Shown here one piece after another: positions 7,307-15,594 of a stretch of 64,000 bases of DNA. The notes under the pieces were generated by a model. The model worked only from the letters and a program-made list of their open reading frames with translations. It was not told the origin of the DNA and made no database searches. A program made the position numbers and the translations under genes. Numbering within the stretch: the first letter of the stretch is position 1; each line of letters begins with the position of its first letter. The stretch is from Glutamicibacter nicotianae. GTDB lineage: Bacteria; Actinomycetota; Actinomycetes; Actinomycetales; Micrococcaceae. The stretch covers positions 1 through 64,000 of the forward strand of contig NZ_BJNE01000002.1 in the NCBI RefSeq assembly GCF_006539525.1, given 5' to 3'.

Positions 7307-9580
7307 CTAGACGCTGACCGCGTGCTTCTCCCGGTCTTCGTTGGCGCTTGCGCCGGCCGCGGCCTGCGCGTCAGCCAGTTCCCCGGCTTCGGCATCGATG
7401 CCATCGGCCGATGCAGCGGCTTCGCTCGCCTTGGCGTCGCGCTGGCGGCCCTGCAGGGCCGCGAGCTCTTCGGCGGACACCGGGTGGGCTTCGGCATGCA
7501 CCGGCTTGAGCTGGTCGATGACCAGGGTCAGCGCCAGGCTGGCCAGGGCCCAGATGCCCAGGACCACCAGATGGGACGAGAGGCCGGCCCCGTCGAAGTA
7601 GATGATCGCGCGGATCGCTTCAACGGCCGCAGGCATCGGCAAGATGTCGTGCAGGATGGCGAAGATGCGCGGTTCCATGTAGATGGACAGTGCGCCGTTG
7701 GAGGCCGGGACGCCCAGGAACATCACGATCAGCATGGTCGGGAGCAGGCAGACCATGCCCATGAGCCGATTGAACACGGTGGTGAGCATGGCCACCGAGA
7801 AGATCGCGAGCATGCCGGTGCCGAACAACTGCCAGAAGCGGCCCTCGACCGCACCGGTGAACGGTCCGGCAATCAGGTAGAGCACGGCTGACATGAAGGC
7901 GGAGTACACGGCCACCAGCGGGATCAGATTCTGCAGCGGGCGCAGGTGCGGTGCCGCGGTGGAACCCACCATGATGACCATGAAGCCTGCCATCACCCAA
8001 CCCATGCCCAGATACATGACCACGGTGCCCATATTGTCGTGCTCCGGAAGCGGCGCCAGTTCCCGGTGGTCCACGGACATGTCCTGGGCCTGGCTGATCT
8101 GGGTGAATACCTGCACAACTACCTGCGAGGCGGCGTTGCCGGAAGCCTGGGCGGTGTAAATGGTTGCCTCGGGATCCTGCTTCGATGGCAGCACGAACGC
8201 TCCGGCCAGTTCCCGGGATTCGACCAGATAGCGGGCGTCGCCGGCGTTGTCCATGGCGGTGAAGGTGAACTTGTCCTCCATGGATTCCTTCAGCGAATCC
8301 ACCGTCTGCTGGGCCTGCTCCATGGAGGAACCCACGACCGCTACCGGCATCTCGCGCGGAGCCGGGGTCTGCATGGCGCCAAGCATGGAGCTGAGCATGA
8401 TGGCGATCATGGCGAAAGGCACCGCGCCCAGGGTGATGTAGCGCCAGGCCTTGTTCTTCGGGCGCGGGCCGCCATGCAGGGAAGGGACATTGATCTGGGT
8501 CGGGATATCGCTCTTGCCCTTGGCGGTGCGCAGCGCATCGATCAGGGCGACCAGCAGCAGCGCTGCCACGGCCCCGCCGGCAAGGATCAGGATATGCACG
8601 CCCGCACCGTCTCCATCGAAGTACAGCACCGAACGCATGGCTTCGCCCAGGGCCGGCATCGGCAGGAACTGGTGCAGGAACGGGAAGATCTTCGGCAGCA
8701 TGTAGACCGACATTCCCATATTGGAGGCCGGCTGGCCCAGCACCATGAACAGGAACATGCCCGGGATGACAGCCATGGCACCGAAGATGCGGGTCAGCAG
8801 CAGCTGGCCTGCGCCCACGGCGAAGACACCCAGGGCCAAGGTGCCCCACGCTGGCAGGATGGTGGCTGCGTGGAGCACGCCGAGGATCGGGCCGCCGACC
8901 AGGATGCCCAGTCCCGAGAGCAGGATCGACCATCCGCCCAGCAGCGGCAGCGCCCTGCGGCGCCGCAGCAGCTCGGGGGAGTTCGAGTAGGCCAGCGACC
9001 ACGGCATGTAGCCGGCGGTAATCATCGCGGTGGCCAGCAGCATGGCGCCCATGCCCATGGAATCATCCGCCGGAAGCGGCTTCAGGTCCTCGGACACCAG
9101 CTCAAGACCCTCTTCCAGGACCACCGGCGTGAGCACGGCCTTGATGGCCGACGATGCGGAGACGCCTGCACCGCTTGCGGTGTACATGGTGGCGGTCTTG
9201 CCGTCGAGGTCAACGGCGGCTGTCACTTCGCGGTCATAGACCAGCTCGCGGGCTTCGCGCGGCGAATCGACAATGCGCAGGTCAACTGCATCCCCGTTGC
9301 CAGCTTCGAGCGTGCGGACGAAGTCCTCTGCCTTCTCAGTGCTGGTGGCGGAAATGGCCACCGGCATGTTCTTGGCTTCCTGCTGGTGCATGGCTCCGAG
9401 GTAGCCCCAAATCATCATGCCCACGATCATCAATGGCATGATGAAGACTGCTACAGTCCTGCCGATCTTCTCGGCCTTGGCGCGTTTGGCGGCCGCTTCC
9501 TGCTCGGAGAGCGGCTGCTTCTCGTGCTTGGCCCTGCGGGAGGGCGGCGGGTTTTCAGTGACTGCGGCGTCGTTGCTCAA
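7307..9580 (-). CDS. YhgE/ABC-2-like membrane protein with internal duplication
   Basis: A 757-residue membrane protein resembling YhgE/Pip-type and ABC-2 permease-like proteins: a first helix, a large extracytoplasmic domain, then several helices. The whole module occurs twice. MPVAIS at residue 72 matches MPVAVV at 411, LPADDSMG at 169 matches LPEHDNMG at 511, and GQPASNMGMSVYMLPKIF at 282 matches GVPASNGALSIYMEPRIF at 623. The offset is about 340 throughout. The C-terminus is acidic and alanine-rich. The start TTG 9580 has AAGGAG nine bases upstream. The adjacent divergent TetR gene and its operator suggest repressor control. Export or envelope function is inferred, not shown. Confidence 0.82.
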   Translation of the reverse strand: MSNDAAVTENPPPSRRAKHEKQPLSEQEAAAKRAKAEKIGRTVAVFIMPLMIVGMMIWGYLGAMHQQEAKNMPVAISATSTEKAEDFVRTLEAGNGDAVDLRIVDSPREARELVYDREVTAAVDLDGKTATMYTASGAGVSASSAIKAVLTPVVLEEGLELVSEDLKPLPADDSMGMGAMLLATAMITAGYMPWSLAYSNSPELLRRRRALPLLGGWSILLSGLGILVGGPILGVLHAATILPAWGTLALGVFAVGAGQLLLTRIFGAMAVIPGMFLFMVLGQPASNMGMSVYMLPKIFPFLHQFLPMPALGEAMRSVLYFDGDGAGVHILILAGGAVAALLLVALIDALRTAKGKSDIPTQINVPSLHGGPRPKNKAWRYITLGAVPFAMIAIMLSSMLGAMQTPAPREMPVAVVGSSMEQAQQTVDSLKESMEDKFTFTAMDNAGDARYLVESRELAGAFVLPSKQDPEATIYTAQASGNAASQVVVQVFTQISQAQDMSVDHRELAPLPEHDNMGTVVMYLGMGWVMAGFMVIMVGSTAAPHLRPLQNLIPLVAVYSAFMSAVLYLIAGPFTGAVEGRFWQLFGTGMLAIFSVAMLTTVFNRLMGMVCLLPTMLIVMFLGVPASNGALSIYMEPRIFAILHDILPMPAAVEAIRAIIYFDGAGLSSHLVVLGIWALASLALTLVIDQLKPVHAEAHPVSAEELAALQGRQRDAKASEAAASADGIDAEAGELADAQAAAGASANEDREKHAVSV

Positions 9581-9662
9581 CTACGCATGCTCCTTGGATT
9601 CTCGGTCAGCGGCGGGATGCGCGGCACCCCGGCAAGATTATTAGTTGAATACTGACAACCAA

Positions 9663-9682
9663 TTTACGCCACATGGCGTAAA
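9663..9682. promoter_or_regulatory. TetR-type operator
   Basis: TTTACGCCA and its exact complement TGGCGTAAA are separated by two bases. The site lies between the divergent YhgE-like gene and the TetR gene, and a plausible rightward -10 (TACAAT, 9689-9694) follows. It is placed to repress both genes. Confidence 0.7.
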
Positions 9683-9752
9683 ACTATCTACAATTGTGCC
9701 GAGGTTCACTGCCTTGGCACCTGGGTGCGGTGACGAAAGGGAAGGCGGGGCG

Positions 9753-10406
9753 GTGAGCCGACACGGGGAAAAAGCACGGGAGGTTCTGCTCGATGCGGCA
9801 GAAGAGCTCTTCGCGAGCTATGGGATTGATGCCGTATCGAATCGGAAAATTGCCGAACATGCCGGCACTGCCAACCACTCGGCGATCAAATACCATTTCG
9901 GGAGCCGCCAGGATTTGCTGGAAGCCATGCTGCAACGGGCGCTGGCTGACATGCGTCGCTGCCGTGCTGCGCTGCCATCAGCCGCTGGTGGGCCGCAAGC
10001 CAGCCTGCGCGAACTGGTCACCGTGCAGGCTCTTCCCTGGGTGTATTCCTTTGATGCATTGGGCAGGCCATCCTGGCGGGCGCAATTCCTCTTCCAAGCG
10101 CGCCTGCACCCGGACCTGCCATCGATCGTTGGCGACAGCCTGCGTGATGAGGTGCTGGGTGCCGCGGCTCAAGGCCGGGAGCTTAAGGAATTCGAGGGCA
10201 TTCCCGAGATGGTGGTCAAATCGCGTGCGCTGATCCTTGGTCCGATGTTCCTGGGGCTATGCGCGCAGTACGAGCGCACGGTCAACGAGGGCAGGCAGCG
10301 GGGCAACTGGGAGTCCGTGGGCTACTTCCTGGTTGATTCCATGGTGGGCATGCTGGCGGCGCCAAGCACTGCACCGGCCGATTTCATGGGATTCGCAGAG
10401 GGGTAG
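9753..10406 (+). CDS. TetR family transcriptional regulator
   Basis: About 217 residues. The N-terminal helix-turn-helix is clear: AREVLLDAAEELFASYG, then NRKIAEHAGTANHSAIKYHFGSRQDLL. The C-terminal ligand domain is unassigned. GTG 9753 is preferred because upstream starts would place the operator inside the gene; a purine-rich GAAGGCGGGG precedes it. It is divergent from the duplicated YhgE-like gene with a perfect dyad between them, a standard arrangement for a local repressor that senses an exported compound. Confidence 0.85.
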   Translation: MSRHGEKAREVLLDAAEELFASYGIDAVSNRKIAEHAGTANHSAIKYHFGSRQDLLEAMLQRALADMRRCRAALPSAAGGPQASLRELVTVQALPWVYSFDALGRPSWRAQFLFQARLHPDLPSIVGDSLRDEVLGAAAQGRELKEFEGIPEMVVKSRALILGPMFLGLCAQYERTVNEGRQRGNWESVGYFLVDSMVGMLAAPSTAPADFMGFAEG

Positions 10407-10450
10407 CGGAAGCTGCCATGCTGCGGTGCTCCGGCATTGAAGGCCGAATT

Positions 10451-10498
10451 AAAAAACGCAGAGGCCAGGTCCCGACGCCTCAGGGGTTGGCCTCTGCG
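10451..10498 (-). terminator. rho-independent terminator
   Basis: On the minus strand an 11-bp stem (CGCAGAGGCCA and complement, 20-base loop) is followed by TTTTTT. It ends the transcript of the small gene at 10515-10709, which supports that gene being real. Confidence 0.85.
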
Positions 10499-10514
10499 TG
10501 GTCTTGAGGAGCGC

Positions 10515-10709
10515 CTAGCGCCCTTGGTGCTGGCCGAACAGGCGGCTGAACAGCGAGGAGACCTCGCGGGTGATCCGCGGCTGGCGGGCGATATCGGGAT
10601 CCAGGCCTTCGATAGGCTGGAACAGCCCGGTGCGCAACGCGTCGGTGGTGGCAACGAGGCGCTGGCCCTCCGGTGAGCAGTTGATCTTGCCAGTGTTGAT
10701 AGCGGTCAT
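10515..10709 (-). CDS. hypothetical protein, 64 aa
   Basis: A 64-residue protein that I do not recognise. Support for it being a real gene: ATG 10709 with an AAGGAGGG ribosome site six bases away, a canonical terminator with a T run just downstream, and a promoter region holding one of the dyads proposed as a shared purine-regulon operator. It contains one cysteine, no membrane segment, and a C-terminal amphipathic stretch (REVSSLFSRLFGQ). It is divergent from the urate operon and may be co-regulated with it. Confidence 0.6.
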   Translation of the reverse strand: MTAINTGKINCSPEGQRLVATTDALRTGLFQPIEGLDPDIARQPRITREVSSLFSRLFGQHQGR

Positions 10710-10733
10710 TGCGACCCTCCTTCGCGATTCTCT

Positions 10734-10752
10734 ATTTCCATAATATGGAAAT
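10734..10752. promoter_or_regulatory. candidate IclR-type operator, copy 1
   Basis: ATTTCCAT-AAT-ATGGAAAT is an 8-bp dyad with a 3-base spacer. It lies 25 bases upstream of the start of the 64-residue gene, over its probable promoter. The shape (TTCC, seven bases, GGAA) resembles the dyads at 10825 and 56619. Confidence 0.55.
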
Positions 10753-10824
10753 TATGTTTTGCCTTGCGAAACCATTATGTGCACCATGGTGGATTGTTGG
10801 CAATAGCTGGGCGCAAAATTTTCT

Positions 10825-10842
10825 ATCCGCAATGCGGAAAAC
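10825..10842. promoter_or_regulatory. candidate IclR-type operator, copy 2
   Basis: ATCCGCAATGCGGAAAAC contains the dyad TCCGC-AAT-GCGGA. It lies about 40 bases upstream of the -35 box of the urate operon. The same 18-base stretch recurs with three changes at 56619-56636, before the malic enzyme operon. Confidence 0.6.
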
Positions 10843-10883
10843 TTTCATAAATCACACTTGTTAAAGATTTTCCGGCTTTGACT

Positions 10884-10913
10884 TGACGGCGACGCTGTGA
10901 GGTGGATTACAGT
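10884..10913 (+). promoter_or_regulatory. sigma-A-type promoter of the urate operon
   Basis: TTGACG (10884-10889) and TACAGT (10908-10913) are 18 bases apart. This predicts a leader of roughly 110 bases before uraD. The leader holds a small CCGAAG/CTTCGG hairpin; no known riboswitch was recognised in it. Confidence 0.6.
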
Positions 10914-11031
10914 GGTGGCACAAGGTTCCACGAAACCAGCATCGAGTCGAAGCCGAAGTCTCCTTCGGTGGTAAGGGTGTTCAGCCAAGGTCCGTGGAAA
11001 GAACGACCGTTTGAAAAGAGCTGATCACCCG

Positions 11032-11526
11032 ATGCGACTAGACGTATTCAATCAATTGCCCGCAGCCGAGGCGGCAGATGTCCTGCGCCCCTGCGTGGAT
11101 GTCGACCGCTGGATCGATGCACTTGTTTCCGCCCGTCCTTTCAACAGCTTCGATGAGCTTTCCAGCTATGCGCTGCAGGACGTCGCCCCCTTCAACCGCG
11201 AGGAAATCGCCGCCGCCTTGGCGCACCACCCGCGCATCGGCGAACAAGCGCAGGGCAGCAGCAAGGAAGCCGACCTCTCGCGTGGCGAACAGGCAGGCCT
11301 GGACTTTGATGGCGATGTCACCTCACGCCTGGCCGCGGCCAACAAGGCCTACGAGCAGCGCTTCAACCGGGTCTTCCTCATCCGCGCCGCTGGCCGCAGC
11401 TCCGAAGAAATCCTCGCCGAATGCGAACGCCGGCTGGCCAATGGCGAGCAGGAAGAACTTCTTGAGGTTGCCGAGCAGCTGCGCCAGATCGCGCTGCTGC
11501 GGCTGCAGAACGCGGTGGACAACTAA
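11032..11526 (+). CDS. uraD: 2-oxo-4-hydroxy-4-carboxy-5-ureidoimidazoline decarboxylase
   Basis: OHCU decarboxylase, the last step from urate to (S)-allantoin in the cytosol. About 164 residues from ATG 11032; TTG 11011 is an alternative that adds seven residues. Family marks: FNQLPAAEAADVLRPC at the N-terminus, ALAHHPRIGE around residue 70 with the catalytic histidine, SRGEQAGLD, and YEQRFNRVFLIRAAGRSSEEILAECERR in the C-terminal half. It is first of a four-gene set (uraD, uraH, uricase, permease) with short gaps. The 5' region carries two candidate IclR-type dyads. Confidence 0.93.
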   Translation: MRLDVFNQLPAAEAADVLRPCVDVDRWIDALVSARPFNSFDELSSYALQDVAPFNREEIAAALAHHPRIGEQAQGSSKEADLSRGEQAGLDFDGDVTSRLAAANKAYEQRFNRVFLIRAAGRSSEEILAECERRLANGEQEELLEVAEQLRQIALLRLQNAVDN

Positions 11527-11595
11527 GCCAATGCCCGGGGTGCACACCCCGCGCATTTACCGACCCCTTATCCCTCCGACAGCCAGGAGATGAAC

Positions 11596-11952
11596 ATGGC
11601 AGATGGCAACGGCGAACGCAGCCACATCACCACCCACATACTCGACACCGGGACCGGGAGGCCTGCCTCCGGTGTCAAGGCCACGCTGGAAGCCAAGACG
11701 GCATCCGGCTGGCAAGAAATCGGTTCAGGTTCCACGGATGCCGATGGCCGCATCAAAAACCTCGGACCGGTACAGGTTGAAGCCGGCCGCTACCGGATTT
11801 CCTTTGAGACCGGCGGCTACTTCGGGAAGCAGGGAACGGAAAGCTTCTTCCCCGCGGTAAGCATCGATTTCTTCGTCAATGACGTCGACGAGCACTACCA
11901 CGTACCTCTTCTTATCAGCCCGTTTGCATATTCCACGTACCGAGGAAGTTAG
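11596..11952 (+). CDS. uraH: 5-hydroxyisourate hydrolase
   Basis: A transthyretin-related hydrolase that converts 5-hydroxyisourate, the uricase product, into OHCU. It has 118 residues. SHITTHILDTGTGRPA at the N-terminus, RYRISFETGGYF in the middle and the C-terminal YHVPLLISPFAYSTYRGS are diagnostic; the final YRGS and the histidines form the active site. ATG 11596 is chosen over ATG 11590 because AGGAG lies six bases upstream of it. The uricase ribosome site overlaps this stop, which indicates coupled translation. Confidence 0.95.
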   Translation: MADGNGERSHITTHILDTGTGRPASGVKATLEAKTASGWQEIGSGSTDADGRIKNLGPVQVEAGRYRISFETGGYFGKQGTESFFPAVSIDFFVNDVDEHYHVPLLISPFAYSTYRGS

Positions 11953-11956
11953 AACC

Positions 11957-12880
11957 ATGACTACCGAAATCACCGCCCCAGCAGACACCAAGATTGTGCT
12001 GGGCTCTAACCAGTACGGCAAGGCCGAAGTCCGCCTGGTCAAGATCACCCGCGACACGGTTCGCCACCAGATCCAGGATCTGAACGTCACCAGCCAGCTG
12101 CACGGCGACTTCACCGCCGCGCACCAGGATGGCGACAATGGTCGCGTTGTCGCCACCGACACCCAGAAGAACACCGTCTATGGCTTGGCCCGCAACGGCG
12201 TGGGTGCCATCGAGGAGTTCCTGGTGCAGCTTGGCGAGCACTTCACCGGGGAATTCGATTGGATCACCGGTGGCCGCTGGGCAGCCCAGCAGTTCTTCTG
12301 GGACCGCATCAACGACCACGACCACGCCTTCTCGCAGAACAAGTCCGAGTTCCGCACCGCCGTGCTGGAAATCGGCGCCGACGGCAAGAAGTCGATCGTT
12401 GCAGGCCTGGAAGACCTCACCGTGCTGAAGTCCACGGGCAGCGAATTCCACGGCTTCCCGCGGGACAAGTACACGACACTGAAGGAAACCACCGACCGCA
12501 TCCTGGCCACCGACGTGACCGCGCGCTGGCGCTACACCGAGCAGGCCATCGCCGAGGGCATCGACTTCGACGCGGTCTACACCTCGGTGCGCCAGCTGCT
12601 GCTGACCCGCTTCGCCGACACCCACTCGTACGCGTTGCAGCAGACCATGTTCCAGATGGGGCAGGCAGTGCTCGAAGCGCATCCGGAAATCGCCGAGATC
12701 AAGATGTCGCTTCCGAACAAGCACCACTTCCTGGTGGACCTCGAGGTCTTCGGCCAGGACAACCCGAACGAGGTCTTCTTCGCGGCTGACCGCCCGTACG
12801 GCCTGATCGAAGCGACGATCACCCGCGAAGGCACCGAGGCGAATCACCCGATCTGGGCAAATATTCCGGCATTTATCTAA
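11957..12880 (+). CDS. pucL: urate oxidase (uricase)
   Basis: Cofactor-free uricase that oxidises urate to 5-hydroxyisourate. It has 307 residues, close to the roughly 300 usual for arthrobacter uricases, built from two T-fold halves. SNQYGKAEVRLVKI (catalytic lysine region), VVATDTQKNTVYGLA (catalytic threonine region), FSQNKSEFRTA and LPNKHHFLVDL near residue 255 (catalytic histidine region) are all present. The start lies four bases after the uraH stop, with the ribosome site inside uraH. A stem-loop separates it from the permease gene. Confidence 0.96.
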   Translation: MTTEITAPADTKIVLGSNQYGKAEVRLVKITRDTVRHQIQDLNVTSQLHGDFTAAHQDGDNGRVVATDTQKNTVYGLARNGVGAIEEFLVQLGEHFTGEFDWITGGRWAAQQFFWDRINDHDHAFSQNKSEFRTAVLEIGADGKKSIVAGLEDLTVLKSTGSEFHGFPRDKYTTLKETTDRILATDVTARWRYTEQAIAEGIDFDAVYTSVRQLLLTRFADTHSYALQQTMFQMGQAVLEAHPEIAEIKMSLPNKHHFLVDLEVFGQDNPNEVFFAADRPYGLIEATITREGTEANHPIWANIPAFI

Positions 12881-12893
12881 ACGAACAGCGTTG

Positions 12894-12927
12894 AAGGTGT
12901 GCCGGTGCTGGCACACCGGCACACCTT
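12894..12927 (+). terminator. intercistronic stem-loop
   Basis: AAGGTGTGCCGGTG pairs with its exact complement across a 6-base loop. It sits 13 bases after the uricase stop and before the permease ribosome site, without a T run. It could attenuate or process the transcript, lowering permease output relative to the enzymes. Confidence 0.6.
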
Positions 12928-12955
12928 TGGCAGCGACTGACGTAGGAGGTCAGCC

Positions 12956-14491
12956 TTGAGCGCTACACAAGATGAATCTATCAAAGGCAATCGTCCCGAG
13001 GACGCCAAGCTTCCGCTGGGGAAGTCCTTTGCCTATGGCTTGCAGCATGTCCTGACGATGTACGGGGGAATCATCGCCCCGCCGCTGATCATCGGCAACG
13101 CCGCAGGGCTGGCTCCGGACGAAATCGGCCTGCTGGTCGCCTGCTGCCTGTTTGTCGGCGGGCTGGCCACCATCCTGCAAACCGTGGGCATCCCGTTCTT
13201 CGGTGCGCAGCTGCCGCTGGTCCAGGGCACCTCCTTCGCCTCGGTGGCCACCATGGTGGCCATCGTCAATGGCGGTGGCGGCATCCAGGCGGTCTTCGGC
13301 GCGGTGCTCGTCGCTGCGCTGATCGGCTTCCTCATAGCGCCGTTCTTCGCCCGCATCATCAGATTCTTCCCGCCGGTAGTGACCGGCGTGGTCATCACGA
13401 TGATCGGCATCTCGCTGACCCCGGTCGCGGCCAACTGGGCCATGGGCGGGGACGCCAAGGCCGAGGGCTACGGGTCGCTGGCCAACATCGGCCTGGCCGC
13501 CGGAACGCTGCTGGTGGTGCTGCTGCTCTCCAAGGTCGGCAATGCCGCGATCTCCCGCATGTCGATCCTGCTGGCCATTGTGCTGGGCACGGTGGCCGCC
13601 GCGCTGCTGGGCATGGCTGATTTCTCGCAGGTCGGCCACGGCGCGATCTTCGCGTTCCCGCAACCGCTGGCCTTCGGCATGCCGGTCTTCGAAATCGGCG
13701 GCATCATCTCGATGACCATCGTGGTGCTGGTGATCCTCACCGAAACCACCGCTGACATCCTCGCGGTGGGCGAGATTGCCGGCTCGAAGGTGGATTCCAA
13801 GCGCATTGCCGACGGCCTGCGCGCCGACATGGCTTCCTCCGCGGTAGCCCCGATCTTCAACACCTTCACCCAGTCGGCCTTCGCGCAGAACGTCGGCTTG
13901 GTGGCCATCACCGGAATCACCAGCCGCTTCGTGGTCGCTGCCGGCGGTGGCATCCTCGTGGTGCTCGGCTTGCTGCCGATCCTCGGCCGCGTGGTCGCGG
14001 CCATCCCCACCCCGGTGCTCGGCGGTGCTGGCATCGTGCTCTTCGGCACCGTTGCCGCCTCCGGAATCCGGACCCTGTCCAAGGTGAAGTACGACGGCAT
14101 GAACCTGGTGATTGTCGCCGCCTCGATTGCCTTCGGCTGCATTCCGATCGTGAAGCCCGACTTCTATGCAGGTTTCCCCACCTGGTTCGAGACGATCTTC
14201 CACTCCGGAATTTCCTCGGCAGCCGTGATGGCCGTGCTGCTGAACCTGCTGTTCAACGAGCTCAAGTTCGGAAACACGAAGAATGCATCAGTCTTCTCGG
14301 CAGCTCCGCCGCGGATGGTCAAGACCGAGGAGATCTGCGGACTGCTCGAGGGCGACCACTACGTGGGCGGCAAGCTCATCGACAAGGAAGGCTACGAGAT
14401 TCCTGTAGTCACGCCCGATGAGTTCGAGCAGATCCAGACAGGGGCCATCGAGATGCCTGTACCCAGGCTTGCCGGGAGCCCGGAACACTAA
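12956..14491 (+). CDS. NCS2 family urate/xanthine permease
   Basis: A nucleobase:cation symporter of the NCS2 (uracil/xanthine/urate) family with about 14 membrane segments and 511 residues. PLVQGTSFASVATMVAI, the TGVVITMIGISLTPVA segment and QSAFAQNVGLVAITGITSRFVV (the family's Q-N-x-G-x-x-x-x-T-G motif) are visible. The C-terminal 60 residues form a hydrophilic tail. It follows the uricase gene, so urate is the likely substrate, with xanthine possible. TTG 12956 is supported by TAGGAGGT six bases upstream. Confidence 0.93.
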   Translation: MSATQDESIKGNRPEDAKLPLGKSFAYGLQHVLTMYGGIIAPPLIIGNAAGLAPDEIGLLVACCLFVGGLATILQTVGIPFFGAQLPLVQGTSFASVATMVAIVNGGGGIQAVFGAVLVAALIGFLIAPFFARIIRFFPPVVTGVVITMIGISLTPVAANWAMGGDAKAEGYGSLANIGLAAGTLLVVLLLSKVGNAAISRMSILLAIVLGTVAAALLGMADFSQVGHGAIFAFPQPLAFGMPVFEIGGIISMTIVVLVILTETTADILAVGEIAGSKVDSKRIADGLRADMASSAVAPIFNTFTQSAFAQNVGLVAITGITSRFVVAAGGGILVVLGLLPILGRVVAAIPTPVLGGAGIVLFGTVAASGIRTLSKVKYDGMNLVIVAASIAFGCIPIVKPDFYAGFPTWFETIFHSGISSAAVMAVLLNLLFNELKFGNTKNASVFSAAPPRMVKTEEICGLLEGDHYVGGKLIDKEGYEIPVVTPDEFEQIQTGAIEMPVPRLAGSPEH

Positions 14492-14564
14492 GCCGGAGCA
14501 GGCAGAGCCCGAACAGGACAAGAACGACCGCGACGAGATGGACAAGGATCCATCCTGAGCGAGG

Positions 14565-14600
14565 CGAACGCCCGCAGGCCCGAGAGCCTGCGGGCGTTCG
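14565..14600. terminator. strong bidirectional terminator hairpin
   Basis: A perfect 15-bp stem (CGAACGCCCGCAGGC and complement) with a 6-base loop. It ends the urate operon and may serve the convergent small membrane protein gene as well. Confidence 0.8.
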
Positions 14601-14664
14601 CCCGTGGTGGGCTCAAGACCTCGTTGGATTGGTCCACAGCAGTGCGCCTAGCGCTGGGAACCTC

Positions 14665-15147
14665 CTACGCCCGAGCCAGGCGACCAGGACTCGGTTCCGG
14701 GCGTCCTGCATCGAGTTTCTTCTCAACGGCGCGTATCGCCGACTGCGTGCACGAGGCGGTGACCGCCGCAGCCGAGGCGTCTAGTGCAGCGGCTGGCAGC
14801 AGGTAGGCTGCGTTTTCCGCGCCGATGAGCAGGGCCATCAGGATGCCTGCAGGAATGCAGAGGAGTGCCGCCGTTGCGGTGGCTGTTGGAACCAGCCGCT
14901 GCATGACGCCTGCGGAGCTTCGATGATGACGGAAGGCGAGCACTGCATAGACCCCGCCAGCAACCAGCAGCCCGTGCAGCGCCCCGAAGGGCAGGCCGTA
15001 CATGAATGTGATGGTCGCATAGCCTGCAGGCCCAGGGAGTTCGAGAGCGGTGACGCATATGGCGGCCACCAGGATGCCGGCTGCTGTTCCGCGCACCAAG
15101 AGTGGAAACAGGAGTTCCGAGGGATGCGTCAGTTGAAGGCGGTTCAT
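14665..15147 (-). CDS. hypothetical small membrane protein
   Basis: A 160-residue protein with four hydrophobic segments: LLVRGTAAGILVAAICVTAL, ITFMYGLPFGALHGLLVAGGVYAVLAF, a third around residues 88-108 and a fourth around 110-130. It ends in a short basic tail. I recognise no family. Its start is near an ATG at 15147 without a clear ribosome site. It is convergent with the urate permease across the terminator. Confidence 0.55.
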   Translation of the reverse strand: MNRLQLTHPSELLFPLLVRGTAAGILVAAICVTALELPGPAGYATITFMYGLPFGALHGLLVAGGVYAVLAFRHHRSSAGVMQRLVPTATATAALLCIPAGILMALLIGAENAAYLLPAAALDASAAAVTASCTQSAIRAVEKKLDAGRPEPSPGRLARA

Positions 15148-15594
15148 AGGCCCAGATTAGGCCATCGCATGGCGTTGATCTGCATTCGCCGACCAGGTCC
15201 TGCCATCTTCGGACAATGGCGGGCCTATCTTTAATGGCACGATTGCAGAATCAATATTGCTCTGCCGGCTCACCTGCATCGCCAGCCTGTGTTGGGATGG
15301 GACGACCTCCATTTAGATGACACATGACCTGCGCCACGCGGCTAGTGTGAATACAGTTTCCTGTTCCCCAACCGGCACATGCTGGCCGCGTGGCTGCGGT
15401 TCAAAGTCCACCGGATGAATCATGGAGCCTGTCAGGTGGATGATGTAAGTCCCCACTTAATTGAAAGAAAGAGACTAGGAAAAACACGATATGACTATCC
15501 TGAAAGACCAGGCTACTAACAAACAGTAATACCCACTTTTCTAAGTGCAGGATAAAATTCGTCTCGATACTCGCGTCGTAGCATTTGGGGAAAA
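15148..15594. other. gene-poor lower-GC gap
   Basis: No convincing gene. Base composition falls sharply toward the secreted-protein gene, for example in the stretch 15455-15595. A 12-codon open frame begins at ATG 15491; nothing shows that it is translated. AT-rich boxes near 15550 could be the promoter of the next gene. Confidence 0.4.

Noticed and set aside
9578-9595. Start of the YhgE-like protein at the ATG next to AAGGAG
   Set aside because: That ATG is only one base from AAGGAG, is in another frame and stops after three codons. TTG 9580, nine bases from the ribosome site, opens the real frame.
7946-9655. 569-codon plus-strand frame opposite the YhgE-like gene
   Set aside because: It is histidine-, glycine- and glutamine-rich shadow sequence. 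The minus-strand protein shows conserved, duplicated membrane modules.
11915-12922. 335-codon minus-strand frame across the uricase gene
   Set aside because: It lies opposite a complete uricase with all active-site motifs. It has no ribosome site or recognisable domain.
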